From Cephalotus follicularis (lineage: Eukaryota; Streptophyta; Magnoliopsida; Oxalidales; Cephalotaceae): a stretch of DNA of 64,000 nucleotides. The DNA is taken from positions 124,001-188,000 of the forward strand of contig BDDD01002946.1 in the NCBI GenBank assembly GCA_001972305.1, in the 5' to 3' direction. The notes beneath the pieces were generated by a model, which did no database searches, was not told the DNA's origin, and was given only the letters and a program-made list of their open reading frames with translations. The position numbers and the translations under genes are program-made. Below are positions 1 through 10,608 of the stretch, one piece after another; position 1 is the stretch's first letter; each line of letters begins with the position of its first letter.

Positions 1-1362
1 TCAAAACCATTTCAAGTCCATGTAAAAGAAATCATTTATAAACCAGTTTACACTTCGGTTCAAAAGAAGATAAAATCTCCAAACATAAGTTGAAACTCAA
101 AACCAGTTTTAAAACTATAAGATCCATTTCCATAACCCTTGAATTGAGAGAGAGTAGAAGATCCACTCTTCTCAATTCTCCATTCAGTCCATTGTACCCA
201 TATACAGTACCGTAAGTCATGTAATCAGCAATCATGCATAACCATGACAATACAATCATCAATGCACAGCATATCAACCCATACAATACGTTCAAATGCA
301 TGAATGCAAGTAAAACAGTAAAACCATATTCTAGTGATCTACCATTCGTATACTACTATCCCATACCAGCGTATAAGAAAAGGATCAAGCCCATAGTCAT
401 CTGGGCACGTACCATCAGAACATATGTATACCCTACCTGTTACCAATTGAGCTTGCGAGTTGGGAGGATTCGCAGCAGAATCCACGAATTGCTACCTCCT
501 CTAAGCTTCACCCGCTGTCATAAGCACAGCTCCTTGTTGTGCCAGCAGAGTTCCCTTTCTCTTAAAATTACTGCAATAACCATCACACTTCTGTTACGAC
601 CTACATGAAGTTAGCAAATACACATTGTTGTCACCGGAGTTCTGGCCATATTCCGGCAAACACATCGAAACTCCGGCTACGCAATAAACAGACTCCAAAT
701 TAGCTGGTCTACACACTGCTGTCAGAAACTCACTATGACTCACCATGAAACGTGTTGTCATGGCCAACAGTGAGTTTGACTCACTGAGTCAAGCCGCCGG
801 TCATCCATAATTCCGGCCACCTCACAAACGAACCTCCACAAGACCCGTTCTACACATCTCTAGCCGAGACTCGCCGTGACTCGCCAATGAACGGGCGGTC
901 ACAGCAGGCAGCGAGTCAAACTCAGTGCGTTGACTCAGCCAACCATTCCCAACCAATTTTGATCAGAAATCTCTAAAATCATTGTCACGGTGGGTAGTTC
1001 TAGTCTTCCAGGTGAAGTCCGGCGCTAACCCGTGACAAAATCGGCAGCGGGAAGCAACGACATTAACTGTGGGACGAAGGAGAAAAAGAAGAAAGGAGGA
1101 GGAAGAGAAGACATACCATCGGTGGTAAGAGCCTGCACCGGACGCCATCTCCTCCAGCCGTCGGTGCCTCTCCCAACATCTTCTCCGGTGCCCTCTGGTT
1201 CTCTTTCTCTCTCACACTCAGCTCCCTCACGCCTCCCTTATTTCTTTCTTTTACACGAGCACAATATATGAGCCCGTTTTCTTTTTCTTTTTTTTGTTGT
1301 TTATTATATATACTATATATATATATATATATATAATATATATATATATTCGAGGTATTACA
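1..1362 (-). repeat. Partial LTR, gypsy family D (Tekay-like), minus sense
   Basis: The stretch from about 410 to 960 follows the same order of motifs as 28920-29350 and 35370-35830. These are an AACATATGTATA-like start, a TTGAGCTTGCGA block, a CACCGGAG-type GC-rich island and a CTCACCGTGACTC block. The right edge reads GAGGTATTACA, so on the minus strand the LTR begins TGTAATACCTC, matching the TGTAATGCCCC start of the D LTRs ending at 29888 and 36351. An AT microsatellite lies at about 1306-1350. The left part runs off the window. No purine tract follows the right edge, so this may be a solo LTR. Short ORFs inside it are not coding. Confidence 0.7.
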
Positions 1363-1898
1363 ATAACAACGTCTCTTCCATTGCAATGCACAACCATGCC
1401 ACAAAAGCACGGATCCAAGCAAAACAACACATACAATACATAGTCCATATCCACCCAAAATAGTATATGCATAACAGGTTATGATTTAAGACAAACCACA
1501 GCATTCACACAATCCATAGACCCACCACTCATACGTTTCATCAAACGACTCTTATTATAACTGAACTAAAAAATACAGTTATATAATCCCTAACTTAGAT
1601 TCCAAGTTAGGAATTGAAGTCCACCTCTTTGAGTTCCACGTAGCAGTAGCTTCGTGCTCCCAGGTCTGGCACAGTAGCTCCAACTTCGTTCTTCCAACTC
1701 CCAAGCTTCTAAGCTTCCAACAACTCAAAAATGGAAAGAGTAACTCTTTCTCTCTTTCTCTCTCTTTCTCTCTATCAGGTGCTGGTCGAAGAAGGAGAAG
1801 AAGATAGTGTTTTATGGAGGAGTCTCTCTCTCTCCTCTCACTCATATTCATGGCGCCAAGCACCTCTCTCTTTCCCCCTGCTGATGTGACACTCGCCA
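1363..1898. other. Unassigned spacer between two LTR pieces
   Basis: This 536-bp stretch lies between the terminus of a minus-sense LTR and the start of a plus-sense LTR. It contains a CT-rich microsatellite at about 1740-1778. I see no ORF with family resemblance, no primer site and no purine tract. It could be host sequence or a very old repeat remnant. Confidence 0.4.
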
Positions 1899-4374
1899 TG
1901 TAAGCCCCGAAATTATTTGTAATTATTTAAAATAAATAATATTGTGAAGTGGTGTTTTGGGCCGAATCTTAAATTTTGGAAATTAAGCATTGGGCGAACA
2001 TTATAAAATGGACGGTAAGGAGGCATGTTTTGGAGTCTCCTGCCAATAAATCAGTTATAACTGTGGCAAATGGGACCAATGTCTTAATATTTTGAATGGT
2101 TGAGAAATGGCCACGGTAGCATTTTGGCTTACTGAATTTGACACCATATATGTCACCTCGCGTCTAAAGAAGAATAAGAAATAGAGACAATGGGAGAGAG
2201 GAGAGAAGAGAAAGAGAGGGAAGCAGAGAGCGGGAGCGAAAGAAGAAGATAAGGACAACGAGCGGGAGAAGAAAGAGAGAAGGGAACGAAGCATAGATTC
2301 GTCACTCGCCTTCTGGAATCGAGGAAGGTAGTGAGAAATCGTTGAAAGAGATAGCGAAGAAAAGAGATGAAGAAGAGAATGGCAAAAAGAGAAAAGAGAT
2401 AGAAGGCGCGTGATTCTAGGGAGAGGGAGAGAGACGGTGGGCACCGCCGTTTTCTTGGTCATTGTTTTAGGTAACCCATTTCTCTTCCTCTCCTTCTTTT
2501 CCCCATCACTATGTTGTCTTTCTTCTCCACCATGGACACAAATGAAGCTTTGAGGGGCTGACAACTCGTTGAACCCCTGTATTGGTCAACCCATCGACAC
2601 TTTGAGAGTAAAGCGTCGACGCCTTGTGTTGACCCATTGATGCTTTGAGCGAGCAACGTCGACGCTTTGAGTGCTCTGCCGGCGCTTTGAGTTAACAATT
2701 GACATCCCCTTTCTACCACTGTAACTATTAATAGAGAGAGAAACTTGGGATTGATGCTAGGAGGAGTTATTGTGCATGGCAGTGTGTAGGATCGGTTGGC
2801 ACATCCAGACCCCGTTCTGATATTAGGGCGGCAGTTTAGCAACGACAGGAAGTGGAGCTGAAGGAAGGACCAACTTCAGCTCAGCAACAAATGGAAATGA
2901 ATGGCAATAGACTTGCAAGTTCTACTGTGCTATTAAAGGTAGGTTATATTATTTGCCACATTCTCGCATTTTGTATGAACATCTTGCTGCTATTGAGTGA
3001 TTGATGGATTGTATGGATATGCATATTGGATGATTGTTATTGTTACTGATGGTTACTATATGTGTTATGTGAACTGGTTGGGAACTGGGATATGGTTTAT
3101 AAACTGTATTTCCTTGGATTGAAACTGATTTTATGGACTTTGGACATGGTTTTCGCTGATTTGTGAACTGTTTTGTAAACTGTTGTTTCTTATAAAACCG
3201 TCGATACTTTACTGCTTTCAAAACTGATCCGTTGACGCTTTCATGCCTTTGAAACTGAGTAGTTGACGTTTTATACTCAAGCTTTCTAAAGCAGTTAACG
3301 CTTTTGTGTGTTGAACTGATCCGTCAACACTCTATGCTTTCCAAACTAAACTAGTCGACGCTTAGTTCTCTGCTTTGCCAAAAATGGCTGTTTTACACTG
3401 TTTTGATTTTAAATGGCTTCTACCATAAATGAACTGTAGAGGAAGCCTCCCTAAGGCTTTGTGACGTATACAAATCCATCTTTAACACTTGAATTATAAA
3501 AATAAAGTTTCAAGGAAGATGTTTTACGAAAAGTTTCCCCTAAAAGAGTTTCATATAATGGTTTTTAATGAATGGTCATGAGTGTTAGACTACACCATAC
3601 GAGGGACCCCACTTCATGGGAGGACCAATGGGACCCCACAAGTGTGAAAGGACTGAAAGCAATTACAATGGGACCCTGCAAGTGCGGGAGGACAGATATA
3701 AACTGCAGTGGGATCCCGCAAGTGCGGGAGGACAGACATCAATTGCAATGGGACCCCGCAAGTGCGGGAGAACCGACATGAATTACAATGGGACCCCGTA
3801 ATTGCGGGCGGGCCAATATTGGTGTCATGATATATTGATACCCATGTATGATTTTGATGTCTTACTGAGTGTCTACTAGTCTATGACCTCCCTAAGATTA
3901 GGACTAGCTAATATGCCCGCAATTGTCATTCACACTCATGACGTTACATGGCATATGATATACATTATTCACCACATGTCATATGGATATATTGGTTACA
4001 TGCATAGCACATTACTACCCCGTGGCATACATGGCATAATATCATATTGTTCATACATAGCATGTAGTATACCTACCTGACTTTATGTCACTGACCCATT
4101 TCATTGTCAGGGAATAGGTCAGGCCCAAGTGATGGATCACAATAAAGAGATCGAGACTAACGAACACTTAAGATGGATCTTGGAGGGTAGAGATGTTGAT
4201 TATGTTCTTATTGTATATGGCCTTTTTATTGCCACGTTAAGAAATTATCTATATGATTTGAACTGAATAAGCCAATGAGACTTGGTAATTATAAGAGACA
4301 TGTTTATTTCTAGCTATCGACCTGCCGGCTTGTGGCAGTGCCTTATTTATGTATGTTTATGTATTGATTATATC
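1899..4374 (+). repeat. Partial LTR, D/F-type gypsy family, plus sense
   Basis: It begins TGTAAGCCCCGAAAT, the plus-sense counterpart of the D LTR start. A purine-rich leader-like stretch follows at about 2165-2300, behind an AT-rich TATA-like site near 2143. Clusters of the GTCGAC-type motif lie at about 2580-2700 and 3195-3365, and a 40-bp tandem array at 3630-3829. The end (about 4290-4340) reads GACCTGCCGGCTTGTGGCAG, which matches the D LTR near 33205-33235 in reverse. The LTR is cut at about 4374, where a family A terminus begins, so its 3' end and primer site are missing here. Confidence 0.65.
3630..3829 (+). repeat. 40-bp tandem repeat with a GC hairpin in each unit
   Basis: Five units of exactly 40 bp start at 3630, 3670, 3710, 3750 and 3790. 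The better units contain CCCGCAAGTGCGGG, a 6-bp inverted repeat around AG. The first and last units are degenerate. The array sits inside the plus-sense LTR. The two overlapping short ORFs across it are by-products of the repeat. Confidence 0.9.
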
Positions 4375-5159
4375 TATAACGCCCCCGATCCGAGTCTGGT
4401 AAATGCTCAAAGAGAACCTCGAGGAGTCGGTCGGTGCGTTACATGGGGTAAGCCATTACATCTTTTAGAGCTCTTGCTTAATGCTAACATATAACATTAA
4501 ATCCTCATACTTTTTAACACATTATTTCACTTTGAATTCAAGCTTCAAGCTTCAAACATCATCATCTTATCTAAAGATGTCATAAACCATAACATTCATA
4601 TACTTTTACATTTCGACATCAATTGTCATGAAATATTACAAAGCAGAAAAACATGATCTTATTACATTTCAAAATTAGCTTATGCAAACACTATTGCATA
4701 GCACAATTCTTTCAAAACTTCTTCTTATGAGCTCCTCTAAAGCTCGCATTCTTCATTCAATAATTTCCTGAAAACATTTTATTTGAAAACCAAAAAAAAC
4801 ATTGAAAGGAATGAGCTTTAAATAGCCTAGTAAGGTTTTCGAAGTAAGTATGCTTTATCACATTTCATTTTCTGCTTATAACATATAATCAGATTATTTC
4901 ATAAAACATAGGAGTTATAAAAACTTAATGAACCCTTTCAACACCGTTTCACTGGGGCATTGTGCACTCCCCGATTATTATCCTTACATCACATGCATGC
5001 ACGTGAGCATCTCTATGCATAACATTAATCCATCTCAGATTATTCCCTCTTGGATCGCAATCCAAGAGTGGTTCATTTCATTTCATTTCCTTTCACAATT
5101 CATAAAGCATTTCTCTTCATTTGAGTAATTAACTCAAATGCATTCATAAAACAATTTCG
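4375..5159 (-). repeat. Fragment of a family A LTR, minus sense
   Basis: The left edge TATAACGCCCCCGATCCGAG is a decayed copy of the TGTAACGACCCCGACCCGAG edge seen at 52520, and resembles 26352. Similar order continues: a cattacatc block, a tcataaacc block, then CGTTTCACTGGGGCATTGTGCAC-like sequence near 4945-4975, which matches 26938-26965 and 53119-53147. Similarity ends near 5159, where the LTR of element C begins abruptly. This is a truncated LTR, not a solo LTR with both ends. Confidence 0.75.
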
Positions 5160-5748
5160 TGGACGCTTACGTCTTGGGCGTCGATGCTTTGGGGCTTTGC
5201 GTTGACGCTTTGGTATGTTGAAGCGCTAAGCGTCAACTCGTATCTTGCTTTATGAGGCATACTTGAGTGTTAAGCATCAACGCTTACAAGCAAGGCGTCG
5301 ATGCTTGACTCGTGAGGTCTGGAGGCGTTGACGTCTTGATTGCTTCACTTTAACGTTTAAGCTACTGTTTGATTTGTGCATTTTTGGCGTTGATGTATTG
5401 ATCATGGCATTAACACCTAAACATTGAATTCCTAGCACGTTGACGCCAAATGAATTGGTTTTGACAAAAATCAGAAGAACTACAGAATTGTTCATCAGGA
5501 GTGCAAAGCATCGACGCTTTGTTTGAAACTGTCAGCGCTTAAGAGTTAGGCGTCAACGCTATAGGCCTAGGCATCGACGCTTAACTCTTTTTTCTGAAGA
5601 TTTTTCACCAATTTAGCTCATTCTTCATGCACTTTAGTCTTTTTGGTCTTGTACCTGAAAATCAACATAACACAACCAAAGTAGTCTATTCGAAGCATAA
5701 AAATATAACAAATAAATCATTAAAAACAACGCATTTTTATGCTAAACA
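5160..5748 (-). repeat. Element C 3' LTR, truncated
   Basis: On the minus strand it starts TGTTTAGCATAAAAATG at 5748, matching TGTTTAGAATAAAAATG at 12115 in the other LTR. It retains about 590 bp of the roughly 1.5-kb LTR, then gives way to family A sequence at about 5159. It carries many degenerate copies of the AGCGTCGACGCTT motif between about 5160 and 5585. Confidence 0.85.
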
Positions 5749-5751
5749 AAT

Positions 5752-5787
5752 ACCCCCATACTTAGACTTTGCTTGTCCTCAAGCAAA
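5752..5787 (-). promoter_or_regulatory. Hairpin plus polypurine tract, proximal to the LTR
   Basis: On the plus strand TTTGCTTG (5768-5775) and CAAGCAAA (5780-5787) form a perfect 8-bp stem with loop TCCT. Minus-sense reading is hairpin, then TAAGTATGGGGG, then four bases and the LTR start. The position directly before the LTR makes this the likely plus-strand primer (polypurine tract). A TTGAGGACAAGCAA..TATGGGGG context is familiar at the 3' end of Athila/Tat-type plant elements. Confidence 0.8.
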
Positions 5788-6033
5788 CCAAATAGAAAGC
5801 TAAAACAAGAAAACAAACAAAAACTAAAACATAAAACATAAATAACAACCTAACTCACTTTCGTAGGAATCACTATTGCATTTAGCATATGCAACAAGCC
5901 GTTAAAAACCTAGGTTGCCCTAGTGGACGAGTTTTATCTCGTGAGTGTTTTCCAGCGAATAAACACACAAAATTCAGTTCATTTCAACCTTGCTAGTAAG
6001 TTAAATGTATCTCTACTTAAAAATGCATAGAAC

Positions 6034-6061
6034 ACCCCCATACTTGAATTTTATTTCAAGT
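6034..6061 (-). promoter_or_regulatory. Second hairpin plus TATGGGGG module
   Basis: ACTTGAA (6042-6048) pairs with TTCAAGT (6055-6061) around a 6-base AT loop. The adjacent CCCCCAT gives ATGGGGG on the minus strand. It lies about 290 bp inside the internal region, so it cannot be the terminal polypurine tract. It may be an internal duplicate of the module. Confidence 0.65.
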
Positions 6062-6883
6062 TCTAGAATCAAAACACTTCTCAATTAAGGAGCTTTACAA
6101 AATTTTTCTGTTATTCCACATTTGTTTAACCAATCAAGATATGCATTCTTAGCAACATAAAATCCCTGTTTGGAGTCAGTTAAAAGAACTTTTAGAACTC
6201 ACTCACTCACACACACACACACACGCGCACATATATATATATATATTTCTTTTTCTTTTCTTTTGCTTTATTCAAACTCATTCCTCCACTATCTTTCCAT
6301 CTGAATTGTCATGGATTGAGCAAACACCAGACATCCAAAGTACTATGTACCTTAAGAATTTTCAATTCGCACATGCAACAACAAAAACTTTACCAAGTTA
6401 AATTCGTGAACTGTCTTAGCCTCTTAATCTTTCTAAATGACCCATGTAGCCAGCTTTCGATCAATTACTCTCAAACCAGTTGGCTTTAAGGAACTAGGTA
6501 TAGAACACCCCTAAGGCTTAATTACTCGAATCAATTAGGCCACAAACTAAGACTAAATTCAAAGAGGTAAAATAACTTTATTTTTTTTATTTTTCTTCTT
6601 TTTATTGTGTGTGTGTGTGTATATATATATATATGAAAGAACATCAATTCCTTGTCCTCATCCTCACTACGATTTATGGAACTTTGAAAAACACACAAGA
6701 TTGGTTTATTTTTCTTTCATTTATCCTTTTAATTATTGCACAAACTCCTACCTTGAGATGCATTCCTTTTCTTTTCCTTGAAAATAAAAATTTTATTATT
6801 TCTCCTATGGGGTTTCCTATAATTTCTAAGCATATCTACATTTATTCATACTTTCAAAATTAAAATGAACTTTGGTCTAACAA

Positions 6884-6926
6884 CCCCTCCCCCCCATACT
6901 TAAATCTTGCATTATCCTCAATGCAA
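6884..6926 (-). promoter_or_regulatory. Third hairpin plus polypurine module
   Basis: TTGCATT (6907-6913) pairs with AATGCAA (6920-6926) around ATCCTC. The following tract reads TATGGGGGGGAGGGG on the minus strand, the longest purine run of the three. It lies roughly 100 bp downstream (in sense) of the protease stop codon and 1.1 kb before the LTR. Confidence 0.7.
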
Positions 6927-7023
6927 TGAAAATCAAATAAAGAAACAACAATGAATGAGCAAAAATATTCGAAACCATGCAAATAAATAAAAGAACAATG
7001 AGGGTAGGGTTTATCGGATAAAA

Positions 7024-8547
7024 TCATGGAGGCTCAAAATAACGAGACTCATGTAAGTCCATGGCCTCCTTCATCGATGCAGCTAGATATTTTAAAAACG
7101 TTATTGCTCGCTGCCCATTCATCTTGAATTCTCCAATACCTGTCTTAAAAAGCTCAAACACACCACGCGAAAGCACAGTTTTAACAATATAAGCATTAAT
7201 CCAACGGGATCTCCACAAGTAAAAACCATGAAGAGAATTACAATATGTAAATGCATCGCCAAAACCTGTCTTGTCAATCATAAACACACAATGTGAGAAA
7301 ACAAATTTTACTATAGAGGAACAATCCCAACAAGATCTCCACCAATAAAAGCCATCAAAATTAAATTCTAATTCACAAGGTGAGAAAACAAATTTTGAAA
7401 TATAATAATTATCCCACCATGATGTCCACCAATAGAAACCATTAAGAGAACCATAAGAATGAGAAACATTTTCAACAGTAGAAGAACCGTCCCAATGAGA
7501 TTTCCACCAATAGAAACCCTCAAGAAAGCCATAATCGTCATGACCAGTCAACCAATCAAACATTTGGTCCATACGAATGCACACCCTCAATCCTACTTTG
7601 TCTTTAGTAAGGAAAAAGTCATTTCCGAGAATTGTTGGAGGGTGAGATGGCGTAATAAGCTTATGAGTGAAATGGGAAAGATCGTCCCATTGACTATCTG
7701 ACGTTGAATCAATAATCCCATCGTCCAACCAACTTAAAATTTCCTTTTGCGTTACCTCCAACTCCTCGAATTCCCTTACACATTCCATGAACTTTCTATC
7801 AAAATCTTCGTCAAAATATGTTTGGTAAGGCATGGCAATTTTGTGAGTGTAATGGGATAGATGATCCCATTCACTATCCAAAGTTGGCTCATTGATCTTA
7901 TTTTCTAGACACGCTAACGCTTCCTCATTTTCCAACCATGTTAACATTTCCTTTTGGGGAGCTACTTTTTCCTCTAAATCTCTCATACACTCAATGAAGT
8001 CTTTATCAAAATCAATATCAATATATGTGTCGGTCGTATGAGGATTCGAGTGTATCACGCTGACTTCAACAAAGTCAGCTTGATGCTTTCCCAAATGGAA
8101 AATGTTAAAGTCCATTGACGACTTTCTAAAGCTTAACTTCATGAGACCATTTTGACAATTGATTAAAGCATTACTCGTGGCCAAGAATGGTCTACCAAAG
8201 ATGATTGAGATTTGATCTTTTATATTCGCAACAGGCTGGGTATCTAATATGACAAAGTCGACCGGCAAGAAAAACTCACCAACCGTAATTAACACATCCT
8301 CAATTTTCCCTCTAGGTACTTTCACCGACCTATCAGCTAATTGCAAAGTCATCATGGTCGGGCGCAACTCTCCTAGACCAAGTTGCTCAAAAACTGAAGA
8401 AGGCAACAAATTCACACTTGCTCCTAAATCGAGAAAAGCATGTTCAATTTTGCTATTCCCAATCACAAAAGAGATTGTCGAGCAGCCAGGATCTTTGTAC
8501 TTTGGTATCTTTGGTTGTGAAATAATCGCAGTGATATTGGCTGCCAA
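7024..8547 (-). CDS. Retroelement aspartic protease with acidic and FYWW repeat C-terminus
   Basis: This 507-residue open frame is the 3' part of the gag-pro reading frame of element C. Residues about 20-150 form a retropepsin-like aspartic protease: DLGASVNLLP at 40-49 holds the catalytic aspartate (DLGA in place of DTGA), and IIFGRPFLAT near 115-124 is the second conserved block seen in Athila-type proteases. Residues about 176-300 contain two related acidic segments (FDKDFIECM.. at 180, FDRKFMECV.. at 249, each ending in W-D-(H/D)-L-S-H-(Y/F)-T-H-K). Residues 344-450 contain four copies of G-F-Y-(W/L)-W-x-S-x-W. No RT motif follows. The true start is upstream: the frame is joined to gag through a frameshift at a 7-A run near 8545. 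I do not recognise the C-terminal domain. The long open frame suggests recent loss of function or retained selection. Confidence 0.7.
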   Translation of the reverse strand: MAANITAIISQPKIPKYKDPGCSTISFVIGNSKIEHAFLDLGASVNLLPSSVFEQLGLGELRPTMMTLQLADRSVKVPRGKIEDVLITVGEFFLPVDFVILDTQPVANIKDQISIIFGRPFLATSNALINCQNGLMKLSFRKSSMDFNIFHLGKHQADFVEVSVIHSNPHTTDTYIDIDFDKDFIECMRDLEEKVAPQKEMLTWLENEEALACLENKINEPTLDSEWDHLSHYTHKIAMPYQTYFDEDFDRKFMECVREFEELEVTQKEILSWLDDGIIDSTSDSQWDDLSHFTHKLITPSHPPTILGNDFFLTKDKVGLRVCIRMDQMFDWLTGHDDYGFLEGFYWWKSHWDGSSTVENVSHSYGSLNGFYWWTSWWDNYYISKFVFSPCELEFNFDGFYWWRSCWDCSSIVKFVFSHCVFMIDKTGFGDAFTYCNSLHGFYLWRSRWINAYIVKTVLSRGVFELFKTGIGEFKMNGQRAITFLKYLAASMKEAMDLHESRYFEPP

Positions 8548-10455
8548 GAAAGCCTTTTTTTGGAGTTTGATGGATCCTCTTTTTCGTGCATAAGTCTTTT
8601 AAGACTTTTGCGTAATAGGGCACATGAGCTATTGCATCTAGCAATGGAAGATTGATTTGGACTTGTTTAAACAGTTCTTCTATCTTTTCCATTGTTGGGG
8701 CTTTCTTACTTTGCAATCTTTTTGGGAAATGAGCTGGGGATCATATGAACGCTCTTGTAATTCCACCGGTTGTTCCTTTTTCCTCTTCTCTTCTTCTTCC
8801 TTCTTTTCATCTTGCACACTTGAATTTGCTGGTTGCGCAAAGGAGTCAACCAACAGTTCATTTAAATTTTCTTGCGCCAAGGACTCATCTAACTACTCGC
8901 TCAAATTTTATGTATTCCCAGCTGGTTAGTCCTCACCTTCACTCATCATGGCAAACACTTGGTACGTTGGTGCAGAAGAAGAAGAGGGGCATTGCATACT
9001 AGATGTTGATTGGAGGTCAGCGGACTGGTTCATGGTATTCCTCAGATTTTGGTCTAGCTGGGTGCGAGCGTGCTGGTTCATACTGGACCTAGGATTCGGA
9101 TCAGGTTGGGAAGGCATTTTTACTTTCTTTGTCGTATGCAACGTAGATGCTAGATGAGATATTTGCTTCTCCATGTTATGCTAACTTGTCATAACAGTGC
9201 TCATAAGAAGCTCTTTGCTCTTTTCTAGCGAGGAAATCCTAGTCGTGCCTTCCCTTTGGTTCAACAATCCAGGTGATTACTGACTTTGAAATTTGGGCTA
9301 TGGGAAGGAAGGACGAATGTCATTTGTAGTTTGAGGGAACCTTTGATAGGTCAGCAATGGTGCAGACTGGCCAGAGAAGCTCGAAGGTTGCCACGAAAAG
9401 TTTGATGTTTGACCAGAAAAATTCAACGGTCCTCTTTGGTTATGCCATTGACTCCATGAGAAGTTTGGGTGATTTTTCCAACGCGGATTCTAAGTGTTAC
9501 TATACGGGTTGTATTGATTCATTGTAGATACGTTCTCAGGAGGATAATGATTTTCAATGTAAACATGACTAGGGGACTGACCCCAAGAGCACATAGGGAT
9601 GCTCTAATTTATGTAATTCGCGTGCTCTGGTCCCCTAATTAGTGACTCTAATCATTTGAGGCGGCTGTCTAACTGTGCCTCCAGCGCAACTGCTCCTTCT
9701 ATAACGTACCCTTTATTCTGCAAAACTCTCTCCGAAACTTGAGTGGACTCCCACTCTCTAATTCGCTCACCCAAATCTAAAAGGAAATTCCATGCCTCAT
9801 TTTTATCGGTATAGGAGGTGAACCCATCAGGAGACATTGATTTGACCAATTGCTTGGTTTGGTAGTTGATCCCCTCATAAATGATTTGTCATAAAAGCCA
9901 TGTGCTCAAACCGTGACGAGGGCACTCTAAGAGAAGGTCTTTAAAATGTTCCATGCATCGAGAAAATGATTCATTGGTTTGCTGGCAAAACTGGAGAATG
10001 TCATTCCTAAGTTTATTGGTTTTGTGATGCAGAAATAATTTCTTAATGAACGAAACAGTAAAATGGTCCCATGTACAGATGAAACCGTTTGGGAGACTGT
10101 AGAGCCACTTTTTAGCTCCATCTGTTAGAGAAAAGTTTATGAAATGCAATTTTGTTCCGTCATCTGAGAATTGCTGAAGTTTCATGAGGGCACATACCTC
10201 CTCTAACTCGCGAAGGAAGAGATATGCATCATCATTGGGTAAACCATGAAAGTGCAGAAGCATGCTAATAAAGTGAGATTTTAACTCCAAATTGTTCGCT
10301 TGAGGGACAGGCAACAGGATACAGGATCGTTATGTTGTCCTCGTAGGATAAAATCTATCGCGAAGAGTTTGTATGGGTCATTCGCCCGCCATTGTTGCTT
10401 GATGGTGGTTAATTCTTTCTAAATGTTGATTTGTACCATGAACCCACTCAGTCAT
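8548..10455 (-). pseudogene. Broken Athila-type gag of element C
   Basis: Reading starts at a minus-strand ATG at 10455. The capsid-like segment at 10314-9889 has an Athila gag pattern (FHGLPNDDAYLFLRELEEVC, then AKKWLYSLP, then KDLLLECPRHG). At about 9560-9300 there are PNFSW-type and FSGQ-rich segments typical of the Athila nucleocapsid region, and at about 9170 MEKQISHLASTL. Most pieces lie in one frame. Two compensating shifts near 8720 and 8545 separate a linker (EKIEELFKQVQINLPLLDAI) from gag and protease. Several in-frame stops are also present. A zinc-knuckle position near 9590 is degenerate. The product would have been the structural protein of virus-like particles. Confidence 0.75.
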
Positions 10456-10581
10456 ACATTAAAACAGAAAATAATAAATTAAATAAGATAAGACAAAAAT
10501 TAAAACACAGAATACGGTTTTTTTTAAACTAAACTAAATACTACGAATCAGTCAAATAAATTAAAATTAATCTAAAACTTA

Positions 10582-10606
10582 TTTCCCCGGTAAGGGCGAC
10601 AAAAAA
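10582..10606 (-). promoter_or_regulatory. Decayed primer-binding site, Asp-tRNA type
   Basis: On the minus strand the sequence after the LTR reads TTTTGTCGCCCTTACCGGGG. This is a mutated form of the GGCGCC..TTGCCGGGGA primer site complementary to the 3' end of plant tRNA-Asp, used by many Athila/Tat elements. It lies directly inside the LTR edge at 10609, which fixes the sense of the element. Confidence 0.7.
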
Positions 10607-10608
10607 CT

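Larger units (their letters stand above)
5749..7023 (-). other. Non-coding 3' tail of element C
   Basis: This lies between the stop of the protease ORF and the 3' LTR. It is AT-rich and has CA/TA microsatellites at about 6210-6246 and 6606-6632. It holds three modules made of a short perfect hairpin followed on the minus strand by TATGGGGG (listed separately). There is no reading frame resembling RT or integrase. The 84-residue ORF across 6609-6863 on the plus strand is low-complexity and not convincing. Confidence 0.7.

Noticed and set aside
1032..1458. Overlapping ORFs on both strands near an AT microsatellite
   Set aside because: They sit in a D LTR and include low-complexity YIYI and KKKK runs. 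No support as genes.
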